From Phellopilus nigrolimitatus (Eukaryota > Basidiomycota > Agaricomycetes > Hymenochaetales > Hymenochaetaceae), in the NCBI GenBank assembly GCA_021029095.1, contig JAJOHG010000191.1:1-48616 (forward strand): a DNA stretch of 48,616 nucleotides, written 5' to 3'. Under the pieces are notes generated by a model. The model saw only the letters and a list, made by a program, of their open reading frames with translations. It ran no database searches and was not told where the DNA came from. Position numbers and translations under genes: made by a program. Numbering within the stretch: position 1 is the first letter of the stretch; each line of letters starts with the position of its first letter. Shown here one piece after another: positions 21,807-33,924 of the stretch.

Positions 21807-22570
21807 ATGTTCTCCAAAGTGCTGTCAGTCTTTCTTCTAGGTGCATCAGTCGTCACCGCCGCTTCAGTCTCCGTTGCCGCCGTCCCGTCGGGCACTGTTA
21901 CTTGCGGCAGTAACCAATACACCGGGTCTGCGATCACTGCTGCCATCAATGCCGGAGTGAGTGACCAGGCATCCGGAAACCTTCCTGGTTAGTTATGACA
22001 TATTCTCGTTTGGACACAAAAAAATATTAATCACTTGTTCAGATAACTACCCGCATCAGTACTACGAGTGCGTGTAGAAGGGCTTTACCGCAGAAAAATT
22101 CGATGATCTTACAAGATAATACTTTCTTACTATAGCGAGAAATCCGAAAATATCACCCTCTATTGCAGCGGTAGTGGTCCCTGGTATGAGGTAAGAACAG
22201 AAATGCTTCAAATGTTCTCTGTACTGACTCTCAGCATTGACTTGTTCTTGTATTAATCGCCTTTCGTTTCTCGCCATCCTTCTTCGCAGTTCCCCATCAT
22301 GCCAGACGGCTCGATCTACACCTCGTCTTCGAGTAACTACGTTTCCCCGGGCACGGACCGCGTGATCTTTACCGAAAGCGGCACATATTGCGCGTGCGTG
22401 TTCAATCCTGACTGTCTTCTTCCCACTTGTTCTTTGGTCTTCTCTGCTTTCATGAAGCTTCGCCATTGTTCCGCCATTACTGATCCAAAACATTAAATTC
22501 CAGCGTTGTGACGCACACGGGAGCTGCGAGTCATGATGGCTTCGTCGCATGCGACGATGACTCGGCCTAA
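21807..22570 (+). CDS. Secreted guanyl-specific ribonuclease, T1/F1/U2 (N1) family
   Basis: Five exons joined by four introns give about 140 residues including a signal peptide (MFSKVLSVFLLGASVVTAA, hydrophobic core, small residues at the cut site). The mature part has the family pattern: an early TVTCG segment, YPHQY (Tyr and first catalytic His), YEFPI (catalytic Glu, split by an intron after E), DRVIF (catalytic Arg) and THTGAS (second catalytic His), then a Cys near the C-terminus. All residues needed to cut RNA after G are present. Four Cys in the mature part allow the two usual disulfides. It acts outside the cell, in nutrition or competition. It lacks the long loops of ribosome-cutting ribotoxins, so I call it a general RNase. 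Stop TAA at 22568-22570. Confidence 0.9.
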
Positions 22571-22875
22571 GGTCAACTTCTCGAGCACTCACTTATGAAT
22601 ACCTCGACTTTGCTCTAGTTTTTGACCGGAATAATTTCTGACAGTTTTCGATTGTTATGGGGTTGTCTAAACTTTTCGAAATCCTTTATCATGGTTTTAA
22701 CGGTGGTGTCCGCAATATGCATTTGATTAAAGGACCATGGAAAAAGCAGGCCAGCTTATCTAAAGTAGTGCACAATTACCAACTTGAAGCTCACCAGAAG
22801 AGAACACTTTCGCGGTCGAAGTCGAGAATGGACCGCTGAGGAACCTCAACAATCGACTCAGACATTGATTGGTGT

Positions 22876-23070
22876 TTCCCTACCCTCCACAAAACGAAGA
22901 ACGCCTGGCTTACAGCTCTGCCATTGTTCTGTGGAAGTCTGAGCTTTGCACTGCCTGACTGAGGGAATGTTGGTTTATACTTCCCATCCTCTAGCCCTCG
23001 CAAAGTGAAAGAGGCCTGGCTTACAGCTCTGCCGTTGTTCCGACTGTTACACTACCTGACTGCGGGACTA
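22876..23070. repeat. Diverged tandem duplication, two units of about 100 bp
   Basis: Units begin near 22876 and 22981. The core GCCTGGCTTACAGCTCTGCC is identical at 22903-22922 and 23014-23033 (period 111), followed by parallel ACTRCCTGACTG segments. No coding potential. It lies between the RNase and MFS genes. Confidence 0.75.
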
Positions 23071-23240
23071 TCCGGCCCGGGATGATCATGATTGTCGCTT
23101 CTTCCGCCAAATAGTATGCCGAAATTTGGCCGAGATGGCCTGCCGGACATTTCGAGTTCGTTTCCTGCTCATGAGTCATGGATACTTCGTGTTCTGCGGA
23201 CTAGTCGGGCTTGAAGAAAGACACATCCTATCGTCCTCCA

Positions 23241-25422
23241 ATGTTCGACGTTTCCCCTGTGCAAAGTTCTGTACGCCAAGGTGCCATGCCGATGTCAAGA
23301 GCTCATAGAAAGGGCGAAACCACCAAAGCAGTATTATCCGAAGCGGACGACGATGCAACGGTGCAGGATGTCGTAAATGGCTGCGTACCGGGCGAGAAAA
23401 TTGCACCCGAAAAGTCGGGAGAAGATTCGCCATCTGAAGGAGGGTTGTCTGGATGGATGACGGTCTTCGGCGCGTGAGTGCCTACCTTTACCGCTTTCAT
23501 GCGAGAACTATCGGAAACAAACGCTGATCTTTCGACTTGAAGATGGCTTGTCCAGTTTACGGGATTTGGGTACGCGAATGTTTTGCTATTGGCCTACAAA
23601 AACCATAGCTTATTTTTCCTGGTATCGAGAAAGCTACGCGAATGCGTTCGGCGTGTATCAGGGTCAGTTTGAATGACCGAGGATCTCGTAGCATATGGTG
23701 TTCAAACGAAGATTTCAGACTTTTACGTCCGCGTATATTTGTCTAACTATACCTCATCACAGATAAGGTACGCATTGCTACTGCATCTTCCCGCAGAACT
23801 TCTAATGCAGCAGAATACTTGATTTTGCACAGCTGGATAGGCAGCACTCAACTATTTATTATGATGTCTGTGGGTATAATATCAGGTCGACTTTTTGACA
23901 AAGGATACTTGTGCGTGTGGACTTTGCTTTCATAGGAAAGAATGCACGATAAATTAACTTCTCTTGGTAGCTACCTTATCCTAGTACCAGGATCTATTCT
24001 CTACGTTTTCAGCCTTTTCATGCTCTCACTCGCCAAACCCGAAAAGTTCTATCAGGTGCACTACGTTTTACCTGCTACTATAATTTATTGGATGATTTCT
24101 GACACCCGTATCGTCACAATAAAAAGGTCTTTCTCGCCCAAGCTATAGGTGGGGGCATTGGCTCGGGCACCAGTTATGTCCCTTGTGTCGCTGTGCTCGC
24201 ACAGCACTTTAAGTCCCCGCATAAACGCGCCCTCACCATGGCTCTTGTCGCATCTGGGTCGTCATTTGGTGGCGTTGTTCATCCTATAATGCTCAACAAC
24301 TTTTTCAACGGTCCAGTCGGGTTTGCCACCGGTGTGCAGGCAAGCGCAGGTCTTATTGCTGGACTGCTTATTATCGCGATCTCCACGATGCGAACTAAAA
24401 AAGACGGCGGTTCGGATAAGAAAGAGCTGATACCTCTTGGAGTTGCGGTAAGGAAATTTTCGAAGGACTCCGCCTATATCTGGATGGTTGCAGCGTAAGT
24501 GCCCACTCATATGCCAGCTTGTCTATATGATGTCGACCTTCTTTTGTCAAGTATGTTTCTTGTATCCCTGGGTCTCTTCTTTCCCATATTTTATCTCCAA
24601 TTAGATGCAAGTCTGCACGGCGTCGAGTCCAATTTTGCATTTTACTCGGTTCGTCTCTCCGTCAATTCCTATTTCTCAATTCTGAACATCTTCTCCTAAT
24701 TAGATCTCCATCCTCAATGGCTGTTCTATGGTCGGGCGGATCATCCCAGGCTTCCTATCGCGCAAGGTAGGCGTGCTGAACGTGCTTATCTTCACGGGCC
24801 TTTCCTGCGCTGCGGTCATTTTCGGCATGCTTGGACTAAACGCCCTTGGCGGTGTCGCTGCGATCGGTGTGATGTACGGTTTCAGCTCAGGCTCGTGTAA
24901 GTGGTGTTGCGTGCTTCTTCGCTCTCAAAAGTATCTGTCCATGCTCATCACTTGCAACATCATGAATTAGACGTTACATTGCTTCCTCCAATGCTCACGA
25001 TGTTGGCCGATCATCCCTCGGAAATCGGGTAAGTGAACGTCGAAGGACATGTCATGTATGCCCTGACCTCGTATTTACTATTTAAGTGCGCGCATGGGGA
25101 TTGGTTTTGCATTTCAAGGATTAGGTGCTCTCGTAGGTGCGACCTTTGTCTCAGACCCGGAAGCTCTATTTCATCGTGGATAATACTTACATTCAAATTA
25201 CTCAGGAACACCGATCTCAGGAGCATTGTTGACCACAGACTTCATATGGTGGCGGCCTATCGTATTCAGTGGGGCAAGTTATAAGTCGTGGAACTCCTTG
25301 ACTGACTACTAACATACTTTTCCCGTTTCCCTCGGGTATTGGCTGCAAGCGGCACTTGTTCGTACGTAGCCTGTCGCTACAATTATAAGAGGAAACGTAA
25401 TGTGAAAGGCTGGGTTGTTTGA
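23241..25422 (+). CDS. MFS transporter, monocarboxylate-porter type
   Basis: About ten exons encode a 12-helix protein of about 440 residues. The first ATG in frame is 23241 (MFDVSPVQS); ATGs at 23286 and 23292 are alternatives. A hydrophilic acidic N-terminus (VLSEADDDATVQD) precedes the first helix (GWMTVFGAWLVQFTGFGYAN). Family features are FGVYQDFYV, ISWIGSTQLF, the loop GGGIGSGTSYVPCVAVLAQHF, a basic central loop (MRTKKDGGSDKKE), and the second half starting WMVAAMFLVSLGLFFP, with GRIIPGFLSRKVGVLN as the loop motif. It should move small organic acids or related compounds across the plasma membrane. Stop TGA at 25420-25422. The last intron looks abnormal: GC donor near 25274, and the C-terminal exon frame (VLAASGTCSYVACRY) is preceded by CGG rather than AG. 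Expression may therefore be impaired. Confidence 0.85.
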
Positions 25423-25600
25423 GCTCGAACGAATATAGATATAGGTGTGTATAGATTTTATCGTCTTCTAATCTTTTACGAGTTCGGTGGAAAACCGCCA
25501 TCTTTAAACGGTATAGACAACAAAACAATGAATACAAGCAATCTAGTCTGGACCGGTCGCATGGTCGCCCTTTTATCTGCTCGATCAAGTCATCTATATT

Positions 25601-25633
25601 ACTATAGGCTGAATTTTACTATAGGCTGAATTT
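25601..25633. repeat. 16-bp tandem duplication
   Basis: ACTATAGGCTGAATTT occurs at 25601-25616 and 25618-25633 with one T between, likely a replication slip. Confidence 0.85.
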
Positions 25634-27572
25634 ATGGCTCTCGCATGATCAGTACTACCAATGCCTAATCCTGACATTTCCCCGAAGACTCCTTTTAAAG
25701 ATCTAGCAAGTGGTGCCGAAAAGGACGAAAAATCATGCCAGATTTGTCTTTACCCTCAAAGGACTTATTTTCAGCATGCGAACAGAACACTCGTTTTACT
25801 CCTCATGCCCCATTCGTTCCAGATATCATATTTTGTTTAGGCTCGACTACTATGATCTGCTCTAGTGCTGGCCGACGTTCACTCGGATCATTAAATAGCT
25901 TCCAGGCAGCGTTCAAAGAAGCAAAATAAATCGGAAGCCAGCACGCCATCGTAGTCTACCTCCTAAGGGTTTCCCTGAGGTGATGCGTAGCGTAAACATC
26001 AAGCGCACATCTGTCAGCACACAAGCGCCGTGCTACTTCATCACGGTTTAACTCAGACAGCCTGTTGTGAAATCCACTGGCCGACTTGAGGTCAGTATGG
26101 ACAACAGCCAATTTTCTCTCGCTGCATTACTTGCTGCTCAGGCCTGGCTGCTGCTCTCTTGGCGCACCCACCTGCTAACGGAAGCTAGGAATCGGATGTC
26201 GCTTTTTGTTAGCACGTCCCATCCCGCGCAGGAGCGTCTTTAATACCTCTTTGAAACTTTGCCGTAATCTGGTATACGCTCGCGCTGCCCCTCCGAGACG
26301 CAAGCCACATCGATAGTGTCTGCACGTTCTACGTATTCCAGGTTTACGAACCTTCTCTGAGAACTTGTGCGGGACCCTGGAGGGTGTCCGGTTTTGCAGC
26401 TCGGCCGAAACTGCCTCTGTCCTGCAGTATGACGATTCGCTATACAAATAATTCGATTGATAAGTTAAACCCATTTTCGTGGTACTCTTTCCTTTCGATT
26501 TGCCGTTAAGTCGGCAATCCTTGCCGGTGGCGGCCGAGACTGCTGTATCTGGCGCTTGCTATGTAACAATCCTCTATTTTGCTAGCCTTTTCATTGCCTA
26601 TTTTCAACTCGCATGCCAGTACGTTACTCGGTCGTCCTGATCTAACGTAGATCCAGAAGCAATTATAAGCACTTTATCTTCGAACTCGTTATTACGGGTC
26701 ATATTGCACTGATTTTCGGAGCAGGAGATCTCAGGGATCTATGGCTCTTCAGGTTGCACATGCATAATCGTCGCGCCAGATCTACCGCACGTTCTGAATC
26801 TGCACTGTGGGGAAAGCCCGATCTCAACAAGGCTGATTCCCCTGACAAGCGGCAGACTGGATCTATCGATTTCTACTGCTCTACTTGAGTTCACAATTTT
26901 GAACCGCTTGTTTTCGGATGCTAGCGGCTGTTGAGACCCCTTATCCACCTGAGGTGTCGTCGGGTCTTTCTCGAGCTCGGACCTAACTGTGAGGAAACAG
27001 GTACTGGAAGTCGCCATCATTCACACCGCGCGCATTGGCGCTTCTTCGTCCTAGATATCTATTCTCAGTGGACGAAAGAATGAACGTGTAAACTCTCTCA
27101 CGGCGAGCGGCCCTGCAAAGTGCACGCAAGCGCTCGGAACTCAATGTTGCACGCGGCAACGTTACAGTAGCACGCTAGCGTTCGTGCTCAATTCCAAAAA
27201 TTGCCGGCCGTCAGTTTCTAGACCCATCGACCGAGAATCGCTGACCGAGTATTCTCCCCAACAAGTCCCCCTACTTACTATTTTCGATGCCGCACGCTAG
27301 ATTTAGCGCTGCTGGACGCCCCGTCTCGTGTATGTAAGAAGGCCGAGGTCCGAGGGAATGTGAAGGCCAAGCGCCGGTTGGTGCAGCCACCCTCAATCTT
27401 GATTACGGGTGATGAAAGGTAAAACCATAGGCAGTAGTTTTGCTGATGGCTGATGGTGATGTTGGTGAACTCGGAGTTTGGGACGGAACATTTATATATC
27501 GAGGGTGGTCTAGATCCGAGGCTGCTCCGTTGAATACCTCATTCTTGATGAAAAAAATGAGTTCATGAGCCG

Positions 27573-27614
27573 GTGACTGGGAAGTTGTGTGACTGGGAAG
27601 TTGTCTCCCAGTCA
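27573..27614. repeat. 16-bp tandem repeat with adjoining hairpin
   Basis: GTGACTGGGAAGTTGT is repeated exactly at 27573-27588 and 27589-27604. TCCCAGTCA at 27606-27614 is the reverse complement of TGACTGGGA at 27590-27598, giving a 9-bp stem with a 7-base loop. No protein gene is next to it. Confidence 0.8.
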
Positions 27615-29322
27615 ATTAGTTTAGTTCACTTATAACAAACCGATACTGGGGTATACTTAGATATAAAGTGAGCGCAGAATCCTCGCTTCTTCAGTCACTT
27701 GTTCTATTTTCTTGGAGAACATTTTCAAGCATTCCTTTCTAGTGCGAGAAAAATGCTATCGAACCCAGTCGACTATCAGTGATAGTTTGATGGAAGAGCA
27801 CAGAAGTACTCGTATTCATTGCGCATCAAGCGTATCAAAGCTCTGGATGCACATAGAGTACGTAGTCGCAGGAAGTACATGTAGCACAGGGCGATTCATG
27901 TGCTCGTCTCGAAGGAAGGAAGCACGCCATAAGAAGAGTTATAATAGAAAGTAGAAGTAAAGGACGCCTGAAGCGGCGCTGATTGGTGTTTCCTCAAAGC
28001 TCGTAGTGCGGCACGACCGTGGTTAGCAATACGAAGAGGGGTAGTGTATGTAGTATGTGTTTTGGGGCGACAACGCGGGAGATAGACGTAAAGGTGACAA
28101 TGAGGATGTGATGACCAGTACAGTATTGTGCTCCATATAATCGCCGCAAGGATATCCCGAGTGACCGAGACGATACATGAGTACATTTGCCTCCGTGATC
28201 GTCGCGCAGACGATGATGGTTACTGTATCACGACATATCGGAGCGTCGACCTACGCATGGCCTCAGGGGGATTAGTTTTTCCAGTTGGGCGAGAGATGAA
28301 GCGAATTAGAAACGACGAACAGGGCTAGCATATCTGCGGATAATTTCGAAAATCATTTGCTGGATAAACAAACGCAATATCAAGATATACATATTTGGGG
28401 TGTCGAGAAGTCTTTGTCATAAAGCATATCCAGGTACGATCTGAGACAGCTCCTCGTAAGGTAGTTATACCCCGGAACGGGTCTATTTTTCATTACATAA
28501 GAAGGCGGCCCGTAGCAGTGACATCAAGGCCGACCCGCGCTCCGAAGCTGTGACACGCTGCGCGTCTGACTGACGGAGCGCGTTTGGCCGTGCTCTTCTT
28601 TCCTTGCTTCTCGCTCCTTTCTTTCAGCCCGTGTCTCATTCGGATTCCACTTGCCAACACGGCTCAAACCGACTCCATTATCTCCTCATATCTCTGATCA
28701 ATCCCGATATTTGATCGTATCGAGTTCGATTGAATCGGAATCACGACAGATCAAGACGAAACCAAGTTCAGTTTGAAACAGCTCGAACCCTACACAGGGC
28801 GTGGAGACAGACAAGTGTAACCCTAATGCGACGAAACGACAAACCTAGCAATGGCAACGGCAATGGCATTGGCAATAGCCAGCCGGTGAAGTCCAACGGT
28901 CTGCATACGTCCGCAAAACGTGCGTACATCGTTTTCATTTTCAAATCTTGTTATATTCCGAATATCGGCCCCGAGTTCGCTCATTGAGGTGTATTGTGCA
29001 TTCAGGGTCCAATTGGAGACAGCAGCAAGTCCGGGACCAGCTCGGTCACACACAGGTCGGTCTCGTTAGCAGACCTGCAACCCCACCGTTCAGGCTTCCT
29101 GTACGTGTTTACCTTGCCTCGGCCTAATTTATACTCGTGGCTTACTTCCCCGCCGTCCCCGCCGCTATCGTTCTTCTCGCATTTTCCATCATTCGAATCA
29201 CTTCGAAAACAACCATTCGAAAACTACCATTCGAAAACTACCATCCGATATCACCGTTCATCCTCCCTTCCCTCCTCCACCCTCTCATTTTTCTCGTGCA
29301 AACGACTGGACGGTACCCGTAG

Positions 29323-31528
29323 ATGTCCGCGCAACCGCGCATCGCGCCCCTCAAGCTGCGCTTCGTCGTCGTCGGCGGCTCGCTCGGCGGGCTAGCTGTC
29401 GCCTTCGCCCTTGCGCGCGCCGGCCACAATGTACATGTCATTGAGCAGCGGGAGAGTCTTGTAAAGGTTCGTACCGGATTTTTGGCTCCTTCCTCTATTC
29501 TGTCGGCGTCTTGTCATTCTCGGTTTGCTTGCTAGCCAAAGCTGACGTTTGCCTTCTATTGTCTTCCTTAAATCTCGCGTGTATCTCGCGTATGCACCTC
29601 ATCGATGCCTTGCTATGACCTACGATCCACAACAACGTCTCCTTGGCTGCTCCTATCGCTACAACGTCGATGATTTGATTCCGTATTTTCCTCGACGAAC
29701 AAAATGACTCGAAATCCTGGAATAAACCCTCCCCTCCCCCTCCCCCTATATCATCGGTTGGCCTTTACGAACGAATAGGACGCATGTGGTATACGCATTC
29801 CACCAAACCTCGCGCGAATTCTCGATCGGTGGGGACTGGGGAGGGATTTCAAAGAGAACGCGATTCAATGCAAACAGCTGACTTTCAGGAAATGTAAGTT
29901 GTTTTGTTTTTTGTTTCTATGATGCAGACTCTTTTGTATTCACCCAAATGCAGTGCGCACTGGCGAGGTTTTGGGTGGACTAGAGTACAAGGAGGAGGTC
30001 ATGAAGGTCCTTGAAGCCGACTTCTGGCTGATGCATGTGTGTATTCTTCCATTCCATTGCTCTATTGTTCCCTTACCAGCTGATCTTTTTTTACCTTTTT
30101 AGTACGCCGACCTGCTTACGGAACTCTACGGGCTCGCGATCTCCGCAGGCGCGGTCGTGCAGTTCGGGACAGCAGTTATGGCTATTGACCCATGTGCGCC
30201 CACAGTGACGCTTTCGACGGGCGAGGTGCTCGACCCAGACCTTGTGATTGGCGCGGATGGATACCGCTCCTTGTGCCAGCAGGTGATCGAGCACGACGTC
30301 GTCGAAGACGGCGGAGACCCCGGCGAGCGCGTCGACAGCGGCACAGTTGTGTACAGCATGAACGCAGACGTGAGCGACGTTACACGGCAGAGCGACCCGG
30401 AGCTGTACGATATCATCCGTAGACCCGTGTGGACGGCATATGCGGGACAATATGTATCCGTGCTGACTTCGCCTTCTGTACGTCCCTGCTTTTTTTTTAT
30501 GTAACGGCTTTGGAGAAAGAGCTGAGTCGGCCCCATGACAGCGAGATTACAAGGAATTCAGCATCCAGATATTCAAGCCAGACGTCCCGGACACGGAGGA
30601 TACGTGGGACAAAATTGTGCCTGTTGAGAAGATCAAGACGGAAGGCTTCCCTAGAGCGTACGCGTTAAATTGCATTTAATCACATATGTCGTGTCTGATT
30701 GACTGTGCATTTTGCGTCTTTCCCTCGATGATCCAGATTGCTAGACCTTATCAAAAGGTCAAAAACCGCTGTGGAAACTAAATTTGTGAAGCGAAGGATT
30801 ACAGACTGGGTGCATCCGGACAACAAAATGGTTTTGCTTGGTGAATCTGCTCACCCGCAAATTGTGCGTCCACATAAACAAGCTCAATTTCGTCGCACTC
30901 GCTCATACCTTTTCCCTCCTTCCTCTAGCCTTCATCAACACATTCCGGTTCGCTCGCCATAGAGGATGCCGCTGTGTTCGGTGCGATTTTTTCAAGATTG
31001 CGCTCGCATGACCAGATCCGGGGGTTCCTTGCAGGTTACGAGGAGCTGCGCATGGACCGCTGCTGGGAAATCCAGGAATCCGAATCGGCCAACAGTGCCT
31101 CGGTGATGTTGCCTGATGGGCCCGCGCAGGAGGAGCGGGACCGCTCAATGCGTGAGGCTGCAAAACTCGGAAGCGGTGGCTGGGACGAGGCCACGTTCCG
31201 CCACCTGTGGGAGAACATTCGCATTCTGTTCGCATACGACCCGGAAGAAGATGCGGAGGAGTGGTGGCAGCGCTGGGGCCTTCTGCGCGAGCACGCTGAG
31301 TCCGCGCGCGCGACACTCGACCTGTCGGGCATGCATATGGACTTTGGCGCAACATTTAGGACGCCCACAGAAGGTATGGTGCGCTACGTTAGCCACTATG
31401 ACGAGGAGAACAAAGAGGGCGAAGACGATAGTATGCACGTGTCTGAATCAACGAGCCCATTCGCACTGTCGCAAACGCTGAGTACGATGAGCATCGAGCC
31501 GGAGCAGCACCATCGGTATCGCAGTTAG
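29323..31528 (+). CDS. FAD-dependent monooxygenase (salicylate-hydroxylase-like)
   Basis: About eight exons encode roughly 500-530 residues. The ATG at 29323 is followed by the FAD-binding motif FVVVGGSLGGLAVAFALARA (GxGxxG-type) and HVIEQRE. A long first intron of about 310 nt leads to exon 2 at 29779 (DACGIRIPPNLARIL), then LRTGEVLGGLEY, a YADLL block, GADGYRS (the GD-type motif) and VLLGESAHPQ (equivalent of the GDAAH FAD motif, with E for D). The C-terminal region is acidic and ends in a stop at 31526-31528. Such flavoenzymes hydroxylate aromatic or related rings with NAD(P)H and oxygen in the cytosol. The substrate is unknown. The tail beyond the catalytic part (about 150 residues, many Glu/Ser) is longer than in most relatives. 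The gene is near the reductase and MFS genes and could belong to the same pathway. Confidence 0.9.
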
Positions 31529-33924
31529 CTGTCCAGAACTACCACAAGAACTTCACTGTCTTCCTTGCCGAATCCCGTCTTACCCTAGTCCTTTCTCCTT
31601 AAATCAGCCTCTCCCACCACCTCAGTCATTCCCTATTGTGCTCGAGTTTCTCTCCCGGTGTTTAGCATATCGCGACTGCTGGACGGTGCAAAATGGACCC
31701 GTTTCCCATCGCTCTCCTCATTCACATCCGTTCCTCCGCCCTTTCGCCTCCTGTCTTGGGTCCTCGTCCTTCCAATCGCTTTCTCCACGCCGGTCTCTGT
31801 GTCAATGTGCTTATACGTACTTAAATCCGTTTTCTGTTTTTCTCGCATTTCACTTTCTCCGTCCCCAATTTTTTTTCCTCCCTAAATCTCTCCATGACTC
31901 GTCTCCGAACCATGTCTGCATCTGCTCACTACCCCTCATTGACCTCGCTTCTGATCCTCGGTTCATTGTCCGTCGTCCGCTGTTCTCTGCTCACTCATGC
32001 CCCTGTTCATGTTTGTGCTTATCTGTACTTATAGCCCGCTCCATAATTTCCACAAGTCAGCCTCGTATCTCTCGCCTTGCGCCCACGACAGGCTCAGACA
32101 GATTGTTCATATTCATCCATGATCCGCCTTCATCTCTCCCAAACTCTGTTCTCAAACTTCATCCGTTCCAGGTCCCTACAGTGCATGCGCAGATACGGAG
32201 ATTCTCAATACATAGACTCGACAACGCTTACGACCACACAGTGACCTAGACCCTGTCGGTGGCCATGACATTCATACTCTGTACAGTACGTATGCATCGT
32301 ACGCTGAATGCGTACGAGTAAAAACGAGCCTATTATACTTGCATCATACATACAGACTTGATGCCTGAAGTCGATTTCAATCTAGGGCGATAAACAGGTA
32401 ACCTGTCTCGACGCAACGCCCTGGAAAGCGGCGCGGAAGTATATGTTATATTACGGCCGTAGTCTCGGCGGCCAGCGTTGCATTTCCGATTGATATCCAA
32501 ACAACTCCGATTAGCGGTAACAAATGTCTTGAACTAGCTCGAGTTTGACTTGTCTAAACGCGAGCATCCACAGCCAAATCTCTACCTGCTACCGGCGTTC
32601 TCAACTCACTTCAAAGTATATGCTGATGCCGAGCGCTATCAAGAAGGGCAAAGTTCATCAAGCATTCAACTACGCCAATAGCGATCAAACACACACGCAC
32701 CGAAGCCGGGCAGAAACCGGATCGCCCACGGCAAGTAGAGATGAACCCGTTGAATTGTGGAGGTAGAAGCTTGACTGAGAAGATCCGGCGTATCATGATT
32801 CCTTGATCGTGTAAGGAACGGGGACAGTAAGAAGAGATAAGTGAAGTTGGAACAATCATCTGCAATGAGCGCGAGTCAGATGAAAGCAAAAGCTCGAGTG
32901 CCCATGGCGGTCATAATTCAGACTAAAAGTAGGCTCAAGTTACACGGTGTATTTCAGTCTTAAAAAACTACTGAAGTCGGAAGGCGCTGAGATAGGGGAC
33001 GCTTCATTACGAGACACGTGTATGGTCCTAACATTGTCCAGAAGACCTACTATCATTACGAAGACCGGAGAGGTGCTGCAAACAAGACTTACCCCTGTCA
33101 AAAAATCGGCGAAGTCGAGCATAAGTAGGTTATAAGTGTTACTACCTTGCTTCCTTAAGCCCGTCCTACAGCAGCGAGAAGGTCGTAGAAATTCGGTATC
33201 AGAGACGAGCCACGGTTGTATACTCATAGGGCCAAAAGGATTTAAGCTTTCGTAGTTCGTAAATTTGTCAAGAACCGATGAGTCCAGGAAAGCGACATCA
33301 TCCAAAAAGGGTTCATGTGTGGAACCCACGTGATTCTACACAATCCACTACTCAGGCGACAGTTCCCTTCAACACTGTTACATGACTTGCCTAAAACAAA
33401 TTAAAACCTTGATCGATTGCCTCATTCTGTGCTCGAGCGACAACGTTGCAGCTACTATTCGGTATCGGAGACATCTGGTTTGAAATTCATCACAACTCGC
33501 CTTCTTAGAAGTTTACTTCTGGCTCCATCTCGGTTTCATATGCTTTTCCCTTCCAAAAAACCGCGAGCAGCGCGGAGAAAACTTAGGAGCAAAGTCTTCT
33601 GTGATGAATCTTCTTACCGTGAGTACGCGACTCAACATACGCATTCAGAGACTTCCTGTTCGTGCTAAAATAAGCATTCACAATCAGCTCTTCTTTACGA
33701 AGCATTGATCGTTGTATGGGGATGTCTGACGTGCATGCTTCGGTGTTGTTTTTCGCTCGTTCACTTAAGTATCGGAGCTAGAAATCAGTTGATTCCTTCC
33801 GAAGATGTCCATCACAGAGTTGCGGCGTCTCCGGAGCGCCCTGATTTCAAAAATACCACACTCATAAAGGGAGCCATATTTGTCATGGCTTCACTGTCTC
33901 TTCCCGCCCTTCTGACCTGCGATC
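31529..33924. other. Intergenic stretch between FAD monooxygenase and DUF6533 gene
   Basis: 31540-32260 is pyrimidine-rich and gives long Ser/Leu/Pro frames without domain signs. On the minus strand, 33329-32940 holds a 129-codon frame with a non-ATG start and a hydrophobic patch (SPVFVMIVGLLDN), and 32889-32611 another; neither is recognised. No repeats or RNA genes seen. Confidence 0.4.

Larger units (their letters stand above)
25423..29322. other. Long gene-poor stretch between MFS and FAD monooxygenase genes
   Basis: No recognisable protein. A 58-codon frame at about 25659-25835 (MPNPDISPKTPFKDLASG) and minus-strand frames at 26474-26175 and 27020-26739 have no known motif. The right end (29130-29300) is pyrimidine-rich and carries short tandem copies of CATTCGAAAACTAC, consistent with the promoter/5' UTR of the monooxygenase. 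No tRNA or rRNA seen. Confidence 0.45.

Noticed and set aside
21212..21949. Minus-strand frame of 245 codons
   Set aside because: It is antisense to the RNase first exon and promoter, has no domain pattern and has an odd composition. The plus-strand RNase with signal peptide and catalytic motifs explains the coding signal.
21807..22570. Ribotoxin (ribosome-cutting RNase) assignment
   Set aside because: The protein has the short length and motif spacing of guanyl-specific RNases and lacks the long basic loops that ribotoxins use on the ribosome.
23241..25422. MFS gene as a clear pseudogene
   Set aside because: Apart from the last intron, exon joins that I checked are in phase and all transporter motifs are intact, so I kept it as a CDS with a caveat.
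31638..32249. Plus-strand frame of 203 codons
   Set aside because: Low-complexity Ser/Pro/Leu sequence from a pyrimidine-rich stretch; non-ATG start, no splice pattern and no motif.
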